Assembly: GCF_009883635.2 (NCBI RefSeq)
Contig: NZ_CP026115.2
Span: forward strand, 3,968,001 to 4,032,000
DNA length: 64,000 nucleotides
DNA from: Pseudomonas putida
Lineage (GTDB): Bacteria > Pseudomonadota > Gammaproteobacteria > Pseudomonadales > Pseudomonadaceae
Direction: 5' to 3'
Both the position numbers and the translations under genes were made by a program. The notes below the pieces were generated by a model that worked only from the letters and a program-made list of their open reading frames with translations, had not been told where the DNA came from and made no database searches. Below are positions 44,459-54,300 of this stretch, piece by piece. Each line of letters begins with the position of its first letter. Position 1 is the stretch's first letter.

Positions 44459-47400
44459 ATGACCACCCACGAAGTACGCAGTGTCTGCCCCTACTGTGGC
44501 GTCGGTTGCGGCATCGTCATGAGCATCAAGGACGGCAAGGTCAGCAAGATCAGCGGTGACAAGCAGCACCCGAGCAACTTCGGCCGCCTGTGCACCAAGG
44601 GCCTCACCGCGCACCTGCCACTGACCGCCGCCGGGCGCATGGAAGACGCCTACGTGCGCCAGCAACGCAGCCAGCAGCCGGCGCGCAGCAGCCTGGACCT
44701 GGCTATTGCCCAGGCTGGCGAGCGCCTGCGCGGCATCATCGACCAGCACGGCGCGGACGCCGTGGCGCTGTATGTGTCCGGGCAGATGTCGCTGGAAGCC
44801 CAGTACCTGGCCAACAAGTTGGCCAAGGGCTTTATCCGCACCCGGCATATCGAGTCCAACTCGCGGTTGTGCATGGCCAGTGCCGGCAGTGGCTACAAGC
44901 TGTCGCTCGGCGCCGACGGCCCGCCCGGCAGCTACCAGGATTTCGAACGTGCCGAGGTGTTCCTGGTGATCGGCGCGAACATGGCCGACTGCCACCCGAT
45001 CCTGTTCCTGCGCCTGCTCGACCGGGTCAAGGCCGGCGCCAGGCTGATCGTCGTCGACCCTCGGCGCACCGCCACGGCCGACAAGGCCGACCTGTTCCTG
45101 CAAGTACGCCCCGGCACTGACATGGCCCTGCTCAACGGCCTGCTGCACCTGCTGCACCACAACGGCCACACCGATCCTGACTTCATCGCCCGCCACACCG
45201 AAGGCTGGGATGAGCTTCCTGCTTTCCTCGATGACTACACCCCGGAGCGCGTGGCCGCCATTACCGGCCTGCGTGAAGCCGACATCCGCCAGGCAGCAGA
45301 ATGGATCGGCACTGCCGGGGAGTGGATGAGCTGCTGGACCATGGGCCTCAACCAGAGTGTCCACGGCACCTGGCACAGCAACGCCCTGTGCAACCTGCAC
45401 CTGGCCACCGGCGCTATCTGCCGCCCCGGCAGCGGGCCGTTTTCACTGACCGGCCAGCCCAACGCCATGGGCGGCCGCGAGATGGGCTACATGGGCCCCG
45501 GCTTGCCGGGCCAGCGTTCGGCGCTGGTGGCGGCGGATCGCGCCTTCGTCGAGGAACAATGGCGCCTGCAACCGGGCAGCCTGCGCAGCGAAGGCGGTGA
45601 GGGCACGATTGCATTGTTCGAGCAGATGAAGGCGGGCGAGGTGAAAGCCTGCTGGGTGATCTGCAGCAATCCGGTGGCCAGCGTCGCCAACCGCCAACAA
45701 GTGATCGACGGCCTGCGCCAGGCCGAGCTGGTAATCACCCAGGACGCCTTTCTCGACACCGAGACCAACCGCTACGCCGATATCCTCTTGCCCGCCGCGC
45801 TGTGGGCCGAAGGCGAGGGCGTGATGATCAACAGCGAACGCAACCTGACATTGATGCCACCTGCGGTCCAGGCCCCGGGCCAGAGCCTGGCGGACTGGCA
45901 GATCATCGCCCGGGTCGCCTGCGCCATGGGCTACGCCGAGGCCTTCGATTACCCCGACGCCGAGGCGGTGTACGACGAGATCCGGCGCTTCTGGAACCCG
46001 GCAACCGGCTACGACCTGCGCGGCATCGGTTATGAACAATTGCGCCACGGCCCACGGCAATGGCCCTGCGCGCCGGGTCGCGAAGATGACCGCAGCCCAC
46101 TGCGTTACCTCAACGACGGCAGCAGCCAGCCCCTGTTGCGCGATGCCGAGGGTAATGCGCCTGCCCTGGCATTCCCCACCACCAGCGGCAAGGCGCGCTT
46201 CTTCGCCCGGCCCTGGCTGCCGGCGCCCGAGCTGCCAGACGCCGACTACCCGCTGGTGCTCAACACCGGCCGCGTGCAGCACCATTGGCACACCCTGACC
46301 AAGACCGGCAAGGTGCCGGCGCTGAACAAGCTGGAGCCCGGGCCTTTCGTTGAAATCCACCCTGATGACGCTGCCCGCCTGGGCATCGCCGACAAGGATC
46401 AGGTCGCCATCCGCTCACGTCGCGGCCAAGCCGTGTTGCCGGCGCGCATCAGCGACCGGGTCATGCCCGGCAACTGCTTTGCGCCGTTCCACTGGAATGA
46501 CCTGATCGGCGAGCAACTGGCGATCAATGCCGTCACCTGCGATGCAGTCGACCCGCTGTCGCTGCAGCCGGCGTTCAAACATTGCGCTGTGGCCCTGGAG
46601 CGGGTTGCTGGCGAGCGCATCGATGCCCTTGAACTGAACACTGCCATCCCGGAGCCTGCCCGCATGCCGACCGCGACCCTGTCCCGCCTGCTTGGCCTGG
46701 ACACCCTGCCAGCCCCGGTGCTGGCCGATGACGAGCGTCATTACCTGCAGGGCTTCCTGCTCGGCCTCGACCAGGCGTGTGGCGAGGGCGTGCCCAGCCT
46801 GCCGGCCAACGCGCCGTTGGCTGCTGCGCGGCGGCTGTTCGTCGATGGTTTGCTGGCGGGGTTGTTTGCGCAGCCAGCCACCACGTCGACCATCGCCGCG
46901 CCGCGTCACCAGGTGCTCTGGGCTTCGCAGACGGGCAACGGCGAGGCGCTGGCCGAGCGTTGTGCCGAGCGCTTGCGCGGCGCGGGGCTGGAGGTTCAGC
47001 TCAGTTGCATGGAGGCGGTCAGCCCCAGCCAGTTGCAAGGCGCCGCCAGTGTGGTGCTGATCACCAGCACCTTCGGCGACGGTGATGCGCCCGACAGCGC
47101 CACGGCATTCTGGCAGGCGCTGCAGAGCGAGCAGGGCGCCTGCTGCGCAGAGTTGCCTTACGCGGTGCTGGCCCTGGGCGACTCCAGCTACGACCAGTTT
47201 TGTGGCTTTGGCCGCAAGCTCGACCAGCGCCTGGCCGAGCTGGGCGGGCGCCGTTTGCTGCAGCGGGTCGATTGCGAACCGGATTTCGATGAGGCCTTCG
47301 CCAGTTGGCTTGAAGCCCTGCTGCCGGAACTCGGCAGCGCAGGGTCGCCAGCACCGGTCTGTGAACCGGCGCCAGTCGTGAGCTACGGCAAGCAGCAACC

Positions 47401-48469
47401 GTTTTCGGCCCCGCTGCTGGAAAATCACCTGCTCAACGGCCCGGGTGCGAGCAAGGAGACGCGCCAGCTGGTGTTCGACCTGTCCGGCAGCGGCTTCAGC
47501 TATGCCGCCGGTGATGCCTTGGGCGTATGGCCGCGCAACTGCCCTGCACTGGTCGAGGAACTGCTGGCGCTGATGCACCTCGATGGCCAGGCGTTGGTGG
47601 AGTTGAAGGGGCAGCCGGTGATGCCACTGGCCGAGGCCCTGGAAAACCATCTGGAAATCGCCAAGGTCACCCCGCAGCAACTGCAGGTATTCAGCCCACA
47701 AGCCGCCGACCTGCAGCGCCTGCTGCAACCCGAGTGCAAGGCCGAACTGCAGGACTGGCTGTGGGGCCGGCAGTTGGTCGACGTGCTGCGGGCGTTCCCT
47801 CAGCAATTGCCGCTGGCCACCTGGCTCGAACTGCTCAAGCCGCTGCAGCCGCGCCTGTATTCGATCAGCTCAAGCCCATTGGCGCATCCGGACCAGGTAC
47901 ACCTGACCGTTTCCACGGTGCGCTATGGCGAGCGCAAGGGCGTGTGCTCCACCTTCCTCGCCGATCGGGCGCAGTCACTGAAGGTGGCGATCTTCCCGCA
48001 GGTATCGAAGCACTTCCGTCTGCCCGAGGATAACGACGTGCCGGTGATCATGGTCGGGCCCGGCACTGGCATCGCGCCGTTCCGTGCCTTCCTCGAAGAA
48101 CGCGAGGCGCAGGGTGCCAAAGGGGGTAACTGGCTGTTCTTCGGCGAACAGTATGCGGCCACGGATTTCTACTATCAGGAACAGCTTCAGGCCTGGCAGG
48201 CGAGCGGGCATCTGCGCCTGGACACGGCGTTCTCGCGGGACCAGGCCGAGAAGGTCTATGTACAGCAGCGCATGCTCGAACAGGGCGCGCAGCTGTGGCA
48301 GTGGCTGGAGGCGGGGGCGTACTTCTATGTGTGTGGTGATGCGCAGCGCATGGCCAAGGATGTGGATGCGGCGTTGCGTGAGGTCATCGCCGTGCACGGG
48401 GGCGTGGATGCCGATACCTATGTCGAAGCGTTGAGCAAGGCCAAGCGGTACCGGCGTGATGTGTATTGA
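44459..48469 (+). CDS. assimilatory nitrate reductase fused to a CysJ-like diflavin reductase
   Basis: A 1336-residue cytoplasmic fusion. Residues about 1-720 are a molybdopterin nitrate reductase (NasA type) with the [4Fe-4S] ligands Cys10, Cys13, Cys17 and Cys45 and the bis-MGD domains. Residues about 818-960 are a flavodoxin domain ([17 protein letters not shown]), about 985-1190 an FAD domain ([21 protein letters not shown]) and about 1195-1336 an NADPH domain ([17 protein letters not shown], ending KRYRRDVY). This resembles a sulfite reductase alpha subunit attached to the oxidase, so electrons can pass from NAD(P)H to nitrate in one chain, replacing a separate NasB-type reductase. The start is ATG 44459 after AAGGGGAGA. 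Confidence 0.93.
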   Translation: MTTHEVRSVCPYCGVGCGIVMSIKDGKVSKISGDKQHPSNFGRLCTKGLTAHLPLTAAGRMEDAYVRQQRSQQPARSSLDLAIAQAGERLRGIIDQHGADAVALYVSGQMSLEAQYLANKLAKGFIRTRHIESNSRLCMASAGSGYKLSLGADGPPGSYQDFERAEVFLVIGANMADCHPILFLRLLDRVKAGARLIVVDPRRTATADKADLFLQVRPGTDMALLNGLLHLLHHNGHTDPDFIARHTEGWDELPAFLDDYTPERVAAITGLREADIRQAAEWIGTAGEWMSCWTMGLNQSVHGTWHSNALCNLHLATGAICRPGSGPFSLTGQPNAMGGREMGYMGPGLPGQRSALVAADRAFVEEQWRLQPGSLRSEGGEGTIALFEQMKAGEVKACWVICSNPVASVANRQQVIDGLRQAELVITQDAFLDTETNRYADILLPAALWAEGEGVMINSERNLTLMPPAVQAPGQSLADWQIIARVACAMGYAEAFDYPDAEAVYDEIRRFWNPATGYDLRGIGYEQLRHGPRQWPCAPGREDDRSPLRYLNDGSSQPLLRDAEGNAPALAFPTTSGKARFFARPWLPAPELPDADYPLVLNTGRVQHHWHTLTKTGKVPALNKLEPGPFVEIHPDDAARLGIADKDQVAIRSRRGQAVLPARISDRVMPGNCFAPFHWNDLIGEQLAINAVTCDAVDPLSLQPAFKHCAVALERVAGERIDALELNTAIPEPARMPTATLSRLLGLDTLPAPVLADDERHYLQGFLLGLDQACGEGVPSLPANAPLAAARRLFVDGLLAGLFAQPATTSTIAAPRHQVLWASQTGNGEALAERCAERLRGAGLEVQLSCMEAVSPSQLQGAASVVLITSTFGDGDAPDSATAFWQALQSEQGACCAELPYAVLALGDSSYDQFCGFGRKLDQRLAELGGRRLLQRVDCEPDFDEAFASWLEALLPELGSAGSPAPVCEPAPVVSYGKQQPFSAPLLENHLLNGPGASKETRQLVFDLSGSGFSYAAGDALGVWPRNCPALVEELLALMHLDGQALVELKGQPVMPLAEALENHLEIAKVTPQQLQVFSPQAADLQRLLQPECKAELQDWLWGRQLVDVLRAFPQQLPLATWLELLKPLQPRLYSISSSPLAHPDQVHLTVSTVRYGERKGVCSTFLADRAQSLKVAIFPQVSKHFRLPEDNDVPVIMVGPGTGIAPFRAFLEEREAQGAKGGNWLFFGEQYAATDFYYQEQLQAWQASGHLRLDTAFSRDQAEKVYVQQRMLEQGAQLWQWLEAGAYFYVCGDAQRMAKDVDAALREVIAVHGGVDADTYVEALSKAKRYRRDVY

Positions 48470-48491
48470 AGCGCCCCAGGATGGTGAGCGC

Positions 48492-48508
48492 TGCACTTGG
48501 AAAGTGCA
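48492..48508 (+). promoter_or_regulatory. NtrC binding site upstream of nirB
   Basis: TGCACTTGGAAAGTGCA is a 17-base perfect-arm dyad matching the TGCAC-N7-GTGCA form of the NtrC consensus. It lies 22 bases after the nitrate reductase stop and about 120 bases upstream of the -24 element, the normal enhancer position. Confidence 0.78.
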
Positions 48509-48515
48509 TCGGCTC

Positions 48516-48622
48516 TACCGGCCTCTTCGCGGGGCAAGCCCGCTCCCACAGGTTTGATATGTCGCAAATGTACTGAAAACCCTGTGGGAGCGGGCTTGCC
48601 CGCGAAGAGGCCAGTACAGGCA
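48516..48622. repeat. inverted REP pair
   Basis: Facing copies at about 48516-48552 and 48580-48620 (cores GGCCTCTTCGCGGGGCAAGC and inverse). They sit between the NtrC box and the sigma-54 promoter of nirB, and could also end the nitrate reductase transcript. Confidence 0.88.
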
Positions 48623-48629
48623 AACCAAT

Positions 48630-48645
48630 TGGCACAGTCCCTGCT
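48630..48645 (+). promoter_or_regulatory. sigma-54 promoter of nirBD
   Basis: TGGCACAGTCCCTGCT matches the -24/-12 consensus with GG and GC ten bases apart and a perfect TGGCAC half. The predicted start of transcription is near 48656. Confidence 0.8.
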
Positions 48646-48670
48646 TTATCCCCTGATACAACAAAGCCCA

Positions 48671-48757
48671 TTGATCAACGGCGATCAACCCGGGCCACCC
48701 ACCGTGATGAACACAGGCAAAGGCGCCTGGAGCTTCGGCTCCAGGCGCTTTTTTTTT
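48671..48757 (+). promoter_or_regulatory. ANTAR (NasT-type) antitermination leader of nirBD
   Basis: P1 is TTGATC/GATCAA (48671-48688) with hexaloop AACGGC. P2 is CAGGC/GCCTG (48714-48729) with hexaloop AAAGGC. Both loops again have A1 and G4. P2 overlaps the left arm of a terminator: GCGCCTGGAGC (48723-48733), loop TTCG, GCTCCAGGCGC (48738-48748) and nine T residues. The nitrate reductase leader has the identical P2 loop. Confidence 0.88.
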
Positions 48758-48773
48758 GATCGAGGATCGGCTT

Positions 48774-51323
48774 ATGAAGGCAACAGCGAGCGGGCAACGG
48801 GAGCGACTGGTCATCGTCGGCAATGGCATGGTCGGCCACCACTGCGTGGAGCAACTGGTCGAACGCGGCGCCCTCGAGCGCTTCGAGCTGCACGTGTTCG
48901 GTGAAGAGCGCCAGCGGGCCTACGACCGCGTGCACCTGTCGGAGTATTTTGCCGGCAGCTGTGCCGAGACCCTGGCCCTGTGTGGGCAGGACTACTACGG
49001 CAACAGCGGCGTGCACCTGCACCTGGGCGAAGCGGTGCTGGAAATCGACCGCGAGCGCTGCGAGGTGGTGACTGCCGAGGGCCGTTACGGCTATGACCAG
49101 TTGGTCCTGGCCACCGGTTCCTACCCGTTCGTGCCACCGATCGAAGGCTCCAGCGGCAACGCCCGCCTGGTCTACCGCACCCTCGACGACCTCGATGCCA
49201 TTCGCGCCGCCGCCGGCCAGGCGCGCCGTGGCGTGGTGGTCGGTGGCGGCCTGCTCGGTCTGGAAGCCGCCAACGCGCTGAAGTCCCTCGGCCTGGAAGC
49301 ACACGTGGTGGAGTTTGCCCCACGGCTGATGCCGGTGCAGCTGGACGGCGAGGGCGGCGCCGCGCTCAAGGCGCAGATCGAAGCGCTGGGCGTTGGCGTG
49401 CACCTGTCGCGTGCCACCCAGTCGATCAGCGCCGGTGTTGCCTACCGCTACCGCATGAATTTCGACGGCGGCGAGCACCTGGAAACCGACCTGATCGTGT
49501 TTTCTGCCGGCATCCGCCCACAGGATACCCTGGGCCGAGCCTGCGGCCTGGAGATCGCTGCGCGTGGTGGCGTGGTGATCGACAACCACTGCCGCAGCAG
49601 CGACCCGCGCATCTTCGCCATCGGCGAATGTGCCTCGTGGAACGGCAGCGTGTTCGGCCTGGTCGCTCCGGGCTACAGCATGGCGCGCAACCTGGCTGCG
49701 CTGCTGACGGGCGAAGCCGCCAGCGCCTTCACCGGTGCCGACATGTCGACCAAGCTCAAGCTGCTGGGCGTGGATGTCGGCTCCATTGGCGATGCCCACG
49801 GGGCCACGCCGGGTTCGCGCAGCTACCGCTTCATCGACGAGGCCAACAGTGCCTACCGCCGACTGGTGGTGGATGCCAGTGGCAAGCACGTGCTCGGCGC
49901 GGTGCTGGTGGGCGACAACAGCTACTACGACACCCTGCTGCAGTACGCCCAGAACGGCATTGCCTTGCCGGCCGACCCGGCAGCGCTGATCCTGCCGCAG
50001 AGTGGCGGAGCGCCGGCCTTGGGCGCCGATGCATTGCCCGACAGCGCGACCATCTGCTCGTGCCACAACGTCAGCAAGGGCGCAGTGTGCGCGGCCATCG
50101 ACAGTGGCTGCGGCGACCTCGCCGCAGTCAAGGGCTGCACCAAGGCCGCCACCGGCTGTGGCGGTTGCGCGGCGCTGCTCAAGCAGGTGTTCGAGCACGA
50201 ACTCACCGCTCGCGGCGTGACCGTCGACAAGAGCCTGTGCGAACACTTCGCCTACACCCGTCAGGAGCTCTACGGGCTGGTGCGAGTGGAGGGCATCCGC
50301 ACCTTCAACGAACTGCTCGAACGCCACGGCAAGGGCCATGTCGGCTGCGACATCTGCAAGCCGGCGGTGGGCTCGATCCTCGCCTCGTGCTGGAACCAGC
50401 CGATCATGGACCCGGCGCTGGTTCCGCTGCAGGACACCAACGACACCTTCATGGCCAACATGCAGAAGAACGGTACCTACTCGGTGGTGCCGCGTATCCC
50501 GGGTGGCGAGATCACCCCTGACAAGCTGATCGTGATCGGCCAGGTGGCGAAAAAGTATGACCTCTACACCAAGATCACCGGCGGCCAGCGCATCGACCTG
50601 TTCGGCGCCCAGTTGCACGAGCTGCCGCTGATCTGGGGCGAGCTGATCGAGGCCGGCTTCGAGACCGGCCACGCCTATGGCAAGTCGACCCGCACGGTGA
50701 AATCGTGCGTGGGCAGCACCTGGTGCCGTTACGGCGTGCAGGACAGCGTCGCCATGGCCCTGCGCCTGGAAGACCGCTACAAGGGCCTGCGCAGCCCGCA
50801 CAAGCTCAAGTTCGCGGTATCCGGCTGCACCCGCGAGTGCGCCGAGGCGCAGAGCAAGGACATCGGCGTGATCGCCACCGACAAGGGCTGGAACCTGTAC
50901 GTCTGCGGCAATGGCGGCATGCGCCCGCGCCACGCCGAACTGTTCGCCACCGACCTGGACGACGAAACCCTGGTGCGCCTGATCGACCGCGTACTGATGT
51001 TCTACATCCGCACGGCCGACAAACTGCAACGCACCTCGGTCTGGCGCGAAAGCCTGGAAGGCGGCCTGGACTACCTCAAGCAGGTGATCCTCGACGACAG
51101 CCTGGGCCTGGCGGCGGAGCTTGAGGCGCAGATGCAGCATGTGGTCGACCAGTATGAATGCGAATGGGCCAACGCCCTCAACGACCCCGAGAAGCTCAAG
51201 CGCTTCCGTACCTTCGTCAACGACAAGCGCGCCGACCCGGACGTGCACTTCGTGCGCGAACGCGAACAACGCCGGCCGGCTGCACCGCTGCACCTGATCC
51301 CAACCGTCGAGGAGGCTGTCTGA
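48774..51323 (+). CDS. nirB: NADH-dependent nitrite reductase, large subunit NirB
   Basis: An 849-residue cytoplasmic enzyme that reduces nitrite to ammonia. Order of domains: FAD/NAD-binding region (about 1-390, VIVGNGMVGHHCVEQL), a BFD-like [2Fe-2S] region (about 425-480, CSCHNVSKGAVC and GCGGCAAL), then the siroheme/[4Fe-4S] reductase domains with SCVGSTWCRYG near 645 and SGCTRECAEAQSKD near 683. The start is ATG 48774 after GAGGAT. It shares one base with nirD. Confidence 0.95.
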   Translation: MKATASGQRERLVIVGNGMVGHHCVEQLVERGALERFELHVFGEERQRAYDRVHLSEYFAGSCAETLALCGQDYYGNSGVHLHLGEAVLEIDRERCEVVTAEGRYGYDQLVLATGSYPFVPPIEGSSGNARLVYRTLDDLDAIRAAAGQARRGVVVGGGLLGLEAANALKSLGLEAHVVEFAPRLMPVQLDGEGGAALKAQIEALGVGVHLSRATQSISAGVAYRYRMNFDGGEHLETDLIVFSAGIRPQDTLGRACGLEIAARGGVVIDNHCRSSDPRIFAIGECASWNGSVFGLVAPGYSMARNLAALLTGEAASAFTGADMSTKLKLLGVDVGSIGDAHGATPGSRSYRFIDEANSAYRRLVVDASGKHVLGAVLVGDNSYYDTLLQYAQNGIALPADPAALILPQSGGAPALGADALPDSATICSCHNVSKGAVCAAIDSGCGDLAAVKGCTKAATGCGGCAALLKQVFEHELTARGVTVDKSLCEHFAYTRQELYGLVRVEGIRTFNELLERHGKGHVGCDICKPAVGSILASCWNQPIMDPALVPLQDTNDTFMANMQKNGTYSVVPRIPGGEITPDKLIVIGQVAKKYDLYTKITGGQRIDLFGAQLHELPLIWGELIEAGFETGHAYGKSTRTVKSCVGSTWCRYGVQDSVAMALRLEDRYKGLRSPHKLKFAVSGCTRECAEAQSKDIGVIATDKGWNLYVCGNGGMRPRHAELFATDLDDETLVRLIDRVLMFYIRTADKLQRTSVWRESLEGGLDYLKQVILDDSLGLAAELEAQMQHVVDQYECEWANALNDPEKLKRFRTFVNDKRADPDVHFVREREQRRPAAPLHLIPTVEEAV

Positions 51324-51685
51324 TGAATCTTTCCAATGCTGCTATGAAGACCAAAGAGAACTGGCAGGCGGTGTGCCAGGCCGATGATCTGGTGGCCGAC
51401 TCTGGCGTGGTGGTGTGGCTTGAGGGGGCACAGGTGGCGTTGTTCTACCTGCCCGAACTGGAGCAGAGCCTTTACGCGGTGGACAACCGTGATCCGCGGT
51501 CGGGGGCCAATATCATCGGCCGCGGGCTTGTGGGTAGTCTGCAGGGGGAGTTGGTGGTGGCGGCGCCGTTGTACAAGCAGCACTTCAGCCTGCAGAGCGG
51601 GGCGTGCCTGGAGGATGCCGGGCAGCGGCTGCGGGTGTGGCCGGTGCGCCTGAATGGCGGGGCGGTGGAACTGGCGCTGGCCTGA
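51323..51685 (+). CDS. nirD: nitrite reductase small subunit NirD
   Basis: A 120-residue Rieske-fold protein (NirD type), which lacks the usual Cys/His cluster ligands, as known for NirD. It begins MNLSNAAMKTKENW; its ATG shares the A of the nirB TGA (TGATG), and GAGGAGG lies 8 bases upstream, so translation is coupled. It is required for NADH-linked activity of NirB. Confidence 0.92.
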   Translation: MNLSNAAMKTKENWQAVCQADDLVADSGVVVWLEGAQVALFYLPELEQSLYAVDNRDPRSGANIIGRGLVGSLQGELVVAAPLYKQHFSLQSGACLEDAGQRLRVWPVRLNGGAVELALA

Positions 51686-51700
51686 CATTCTTGCATCGTT

Positions 51701-51740
51701 ACCGGCCCTTTCGCGGGCGTGCCCGCGAAGAGGCCGGTAC
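51701..51740. repeat. REP palindrome
   Basis: ACCGGCCCTTTCGCGGGC and GCCCGCGAAGAGGCCGGT form an almost perfect self-complementary REP. It lies between the convergent nirD and hydroxyacid dehydrogenase genes and can act as a bidirectional terminator. Confidence 0.88.
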
Positions 51741-51747
51741 AGGCCAC

Positions 51748-52698
51748 TTAAATGACCAACCCCTGCGGCTTACGCCCAGCAAACACATCCACCAGGCTGG
51801 CCACCACCATCTCACCCATGCGCGTGCGGGTCTGCACCGTGGCGCTGGCCCGATGCGGCTGCAGCACCACATCTTCACGCTCGAACAAGGCCTCGGGCGC
51901 CCGTGGCTCATCGGCAAACACATCCAGCGCCGCGCCCGCAATCTCGCCGGCCGCCAGCGCCGCAATCAACGCCGGCTCATCCACCAGTTTGCCGCGCGCG
52001 ATGTTGATCAGATACCCCTCGGCGCCCAAAGCTTGCAGCACCTCGCGGTTGACCAGCGCCTCGCCCTTGTCGGCCGCCGCCGCCAGGATCAGCGCATCGC
52101 TGTCCTTGGCCAGTTGCACAAGATCTGCCTCGAAACCATACGGCACCTCCAGCGCCTGCAGGTCGGTGTAGTGAATCGGGCAACCGAACGCCGCTGCCCG
52201 TTGCGCCACGGCGCGGCCGACCCGGCCCATGCCGACGATGCCCACGCGCATGCCCGACACTTGGCGGGCCAGCGGCAACGGCGCCAGCGGCGTGGCGCTG
52301 GTGGCCCAGTGGCCGGCACGGACGAAACGGTCACCGGTGCAGATCCCGCGGCACAAGCCGATCAGCAGGCCCATGGCGAGGTCGGCGACATCCTCGGTCA
52401 GGGCGCCGATGGTCGCGGTCACTTGAATGCCGCGATCGCGGGCATAGGCCAGGTCCACTGCATCGGTACCAACGCCATTGACCGCGATCACTTCGAGGTT
52501 GGGCAGGCGCGCCATCAGCGCCTGGCAGATGCCGGTGTGGCCACCGGTGATCACGCCGCGGATGTTGTCGGCATGCTGGCTGACATAGGCGTCCTTGTCG
52601 GCCTGTTCGTAGTAGCGGTGCACGGTGAACAGCTGTTCCAGGCGCTCACGGATTTGCGGGATGAGGATCGGGCTCAGTTGCAGGACTTCAGGTTTCAT
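51748..52698 (-). CDS. D-isomer-specific 2-hydroxyacid dehydrogenase (GhrB/HPR-like)
   Basis: A 316-residue NAD(P)-dependent dehydrogenase. The Rossmann motif GIVGMGRVGRAV lies near residue 152, with catalytic Arg in NIARGKLVDE near 233, Glu in ADEPRAPE near 262 and His in LQPHRASAT near 281. It is the last gene of a four-gene operon starting with the MFS gene at 55641. Substrates of the family include glyoxylate, hydroxypyruvate and 2-ketogluconate. GGAG precedes the start. Confidence 0.88.
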   Translation of the reverse strand: MKPEVLQLSPILIPQIRERLEQLFTVHRYYEQADKDAYVSQHADNIRGVITGGHTGICQALMARLPNLEVIAVNGVGTDAVDLAYARDRGIQVTATIGALTEDVADLAMGLLIGLCRGICTGDRFVRAGHWATSATPLAPLPLARQVSGMRVGIVGMGRVGRAVAQRAAAFGCPIHYTDLQALEVPYGFEADLVQLAKDSDALILAAAADKGEALVNREVLQALGAEGYLINIARGKLVDEPALIAALAAGEIAGAALDVFADEPRAPEALFEREDVVLQPHRASATVQTRTRMGEMVVASLVDVFAGRKPQGLVI

Positions 52699-52722
52699 CG
52701 GTCACTCCATCAGGAACAGGTG

Positions 52723-53481
52723 TCAGCCACGGCCTACGAAGGGCATGTTGCTGGCCATCACGGTCATGTTCAGTACGTTGGCATCCAGCGGCAGCGCGGC
52801 GATGTAGCGCACCGCGTCGGCCACATGGCGCACGTCGAGCATCGGTTCGGCGGCGATCTCGCCATTGGCCTGGCGCACACCACGGGTCATGCGCTCGGAC
52901 AACTCGGTCAGGGCGTTGCCGATGTCCACCTGGCTGCAGACGATGTTGTAGGGGCGGCCGTCCAGTGCCAGCGCCTTGGTCAGGCCCAGCACCGCGTGCT
53001 TGCTGGCGGTGTAGGGTGCGGTGAACGGGCGCGGGGTGTGCGCCGAGATCGAGCCGTTGTTGATGATCCGCCCGCCTTGCGGCTGCTGACGGCGCATCAG
53101 GCCGAAGGCGGCGCGGGCGCAGAGGAACACCCCGTCGACGTTGGTGGCGATGACGTTGCGCCAGTTCTCCAGCGGCAGCTCGTCGACCGGTACGGCGGGG
53201 GCGTTGATGCCGGCATTGTTGAAGATCACATCGAGGCGGCCATGCACCTCCTCGATGGTGGCGAACAGCTGTGCGACGCTCTGCTCATCGCGCACGTCGG
53301 TAGGCACGGCCAAGGCTTCACCGCCCGCGGCCAGCGCTTGTTCAACCACCGCTTGCAGCGGTTCTGCACGGCGCCCGGCGAGGACCAGGCTGAAACCGTC
53401 CTGCAGCAGGGCAAGGGCGACGGCGCGGCCGATGCCGCTGCCGGCGCCGGTGACCAGGGCAACTTTCTTGTTTTGGCTCAT
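52723..53481 (-). CDS. short-chain dehydrogenase/reductase
   Basis: A 252-residue NAD(P)-dependent enzyme with the cofactor motif [11 protein letters not shown] (about 11-21), NNAG near 87, the catalytic Ser in [11 protein letters not shown] near 140 and Y-x3-K in YTASKH near 154. The start is at 53481 with TGGAG upstream; a longer frame is rejected. It lies 16 bases after the FAH-family gene and 24 bases before the dehydrogenase. It probably oxidises a sugar-acid or hydroxy-acid intermediate. Confidence 0.88.
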   Translation of the reverse strand: MSQNKKVALVTGAGSGIGRAVALALLQDGFSLVLAGRRAEPLQAVVEQALAAGGEALAVPTDVRDEQSVAQLFATIEEVHGRLDVIFNNAGINAPAVPVDELPLENWRNVIATNVDGVFLCARAAFGLMRRQQPQGGRIINNGSISAHTPRPFTAPYTASKHAVLGLTKALALDGRPYNIVCSQVDIGNALTELSERMTRGVRQANGEIAAEPMLDVRHVADAVRYIAALPLDANVLNMTVMASNMPFVGRG

Positions 53482-53497
53482 AGGGGCTCCAGTAGAT

Positions 53498-54208
53498 TCA
53501 GGCGGCGTTGGCGGCTTGCCCGGCAGGGCGAGGGCCGACATGCAGTTGCAGTTCGCCGATGCCATCGATGCCGGCATGGATCGTGTCGCCCGCATTCAGT
53601 GGCGCCACACCGGGCGGGCTGCCGGTCATGATCAGGTCGCCGGGGCGCAGTGGCAGCTGGCGGGACAGCCGGCTGATCACTTCGGCCAGCGTCCAGGTCT
53701 GTTGGCTAAGGTGGGCGCGTTGGCGCTCCTGGCCGTTCACGTGTAGCCACAGCGATGCGTCCAATGGCCAGGCGCATTCGCCGGCAGGGACGATGGCGGT
53801 CATCGGTGCCGAGGCTTCGAACACCTTGGCGCCTTCCCAGGGCAGGCCCTCGGCCTTGGCCTTGCGCTGGTGATCGCGACGGGTCAGGTCGAGGCCAGCG
53901 GCAAAGCCGAACACATGTTCCAGGGCATGTTCCGGGGCAATGTCGGCGCCGCCCTTGGCGATGGCCGCGACCAGCTCGATTTCGTGGCAAAACTCATCGG
54001 TCTGCGGCGGGAAGGGCAGTTCGCCCTGCGCCTCGACCACGTTGCTCGCCGGTTTCATGAAGAACACCGGCTCCTGTGGCGCCGGGCCGTAGGATTCCGG
54101 CCATGGGTAGTTGCGGCCCAGGCAGAACACCCGGCCGACCGGGAAGCGCGTTGCGCTGCCGCGGATCGGCAGGCTGACGATGGCCGGCGGGTTGAACAGG
54201 TAGGTCAT
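53498..54208 (-). CDS. fumarylacetoacetate hydrolase (FAH) family protein
   Basis: A 236-residue FAH-domain protein, with the N-terminal [21 protein letters not shown], the metal site H-E-I-E in [10 protein letters not shown] and [14 protein letters not shown]. The size fits single-domain members such as fumarylpyruvate hydrolase or 2-keto-3-deoxy-acid dehydratases. The GGAGGATCC ribosome site is strong. Cluster context suggests hydrolysis or dehydration of a keto-acid; the exact substrate is not readable. Confidence 0.87.
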   Translation of the reverse strand: MTYLFNPPAIVSLPIRGSATRFPVGRVFCLGRNYPWPESYGPAPQEPVFFMKPASNVVEAQGELPFPPQTDEFCHEIELVAAIAKGGADIAPEHALEHVFGFAAGLDLTRRDHQRKAKAEGLPWEGAKVFEASAPMTAIVPAGECAWPLDASLWLHVNGQERQRAHLSQQTWTLAEVISRLSRQLPLRPGDLIMTGSPPGVAPLNAGDTIHAGIDGIGELQLHVGPRPAGQAANAA

Positions 54209-54300
54209 GGGTGGATCCTCCGTGCTGGAGTGGCCAGCGTAAGTCAGAGGCTGGCCGGCAAAGTTGGACGAAAACGGGGTCGGCTTGGACTAATCCGGGC

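Noticed and set aside
48675..51293. An 872-codon open frame antisense to nirB
   Set aside because: nirB is clearly real on the other strand; this frame mirrors its codon bias and shows no motif.
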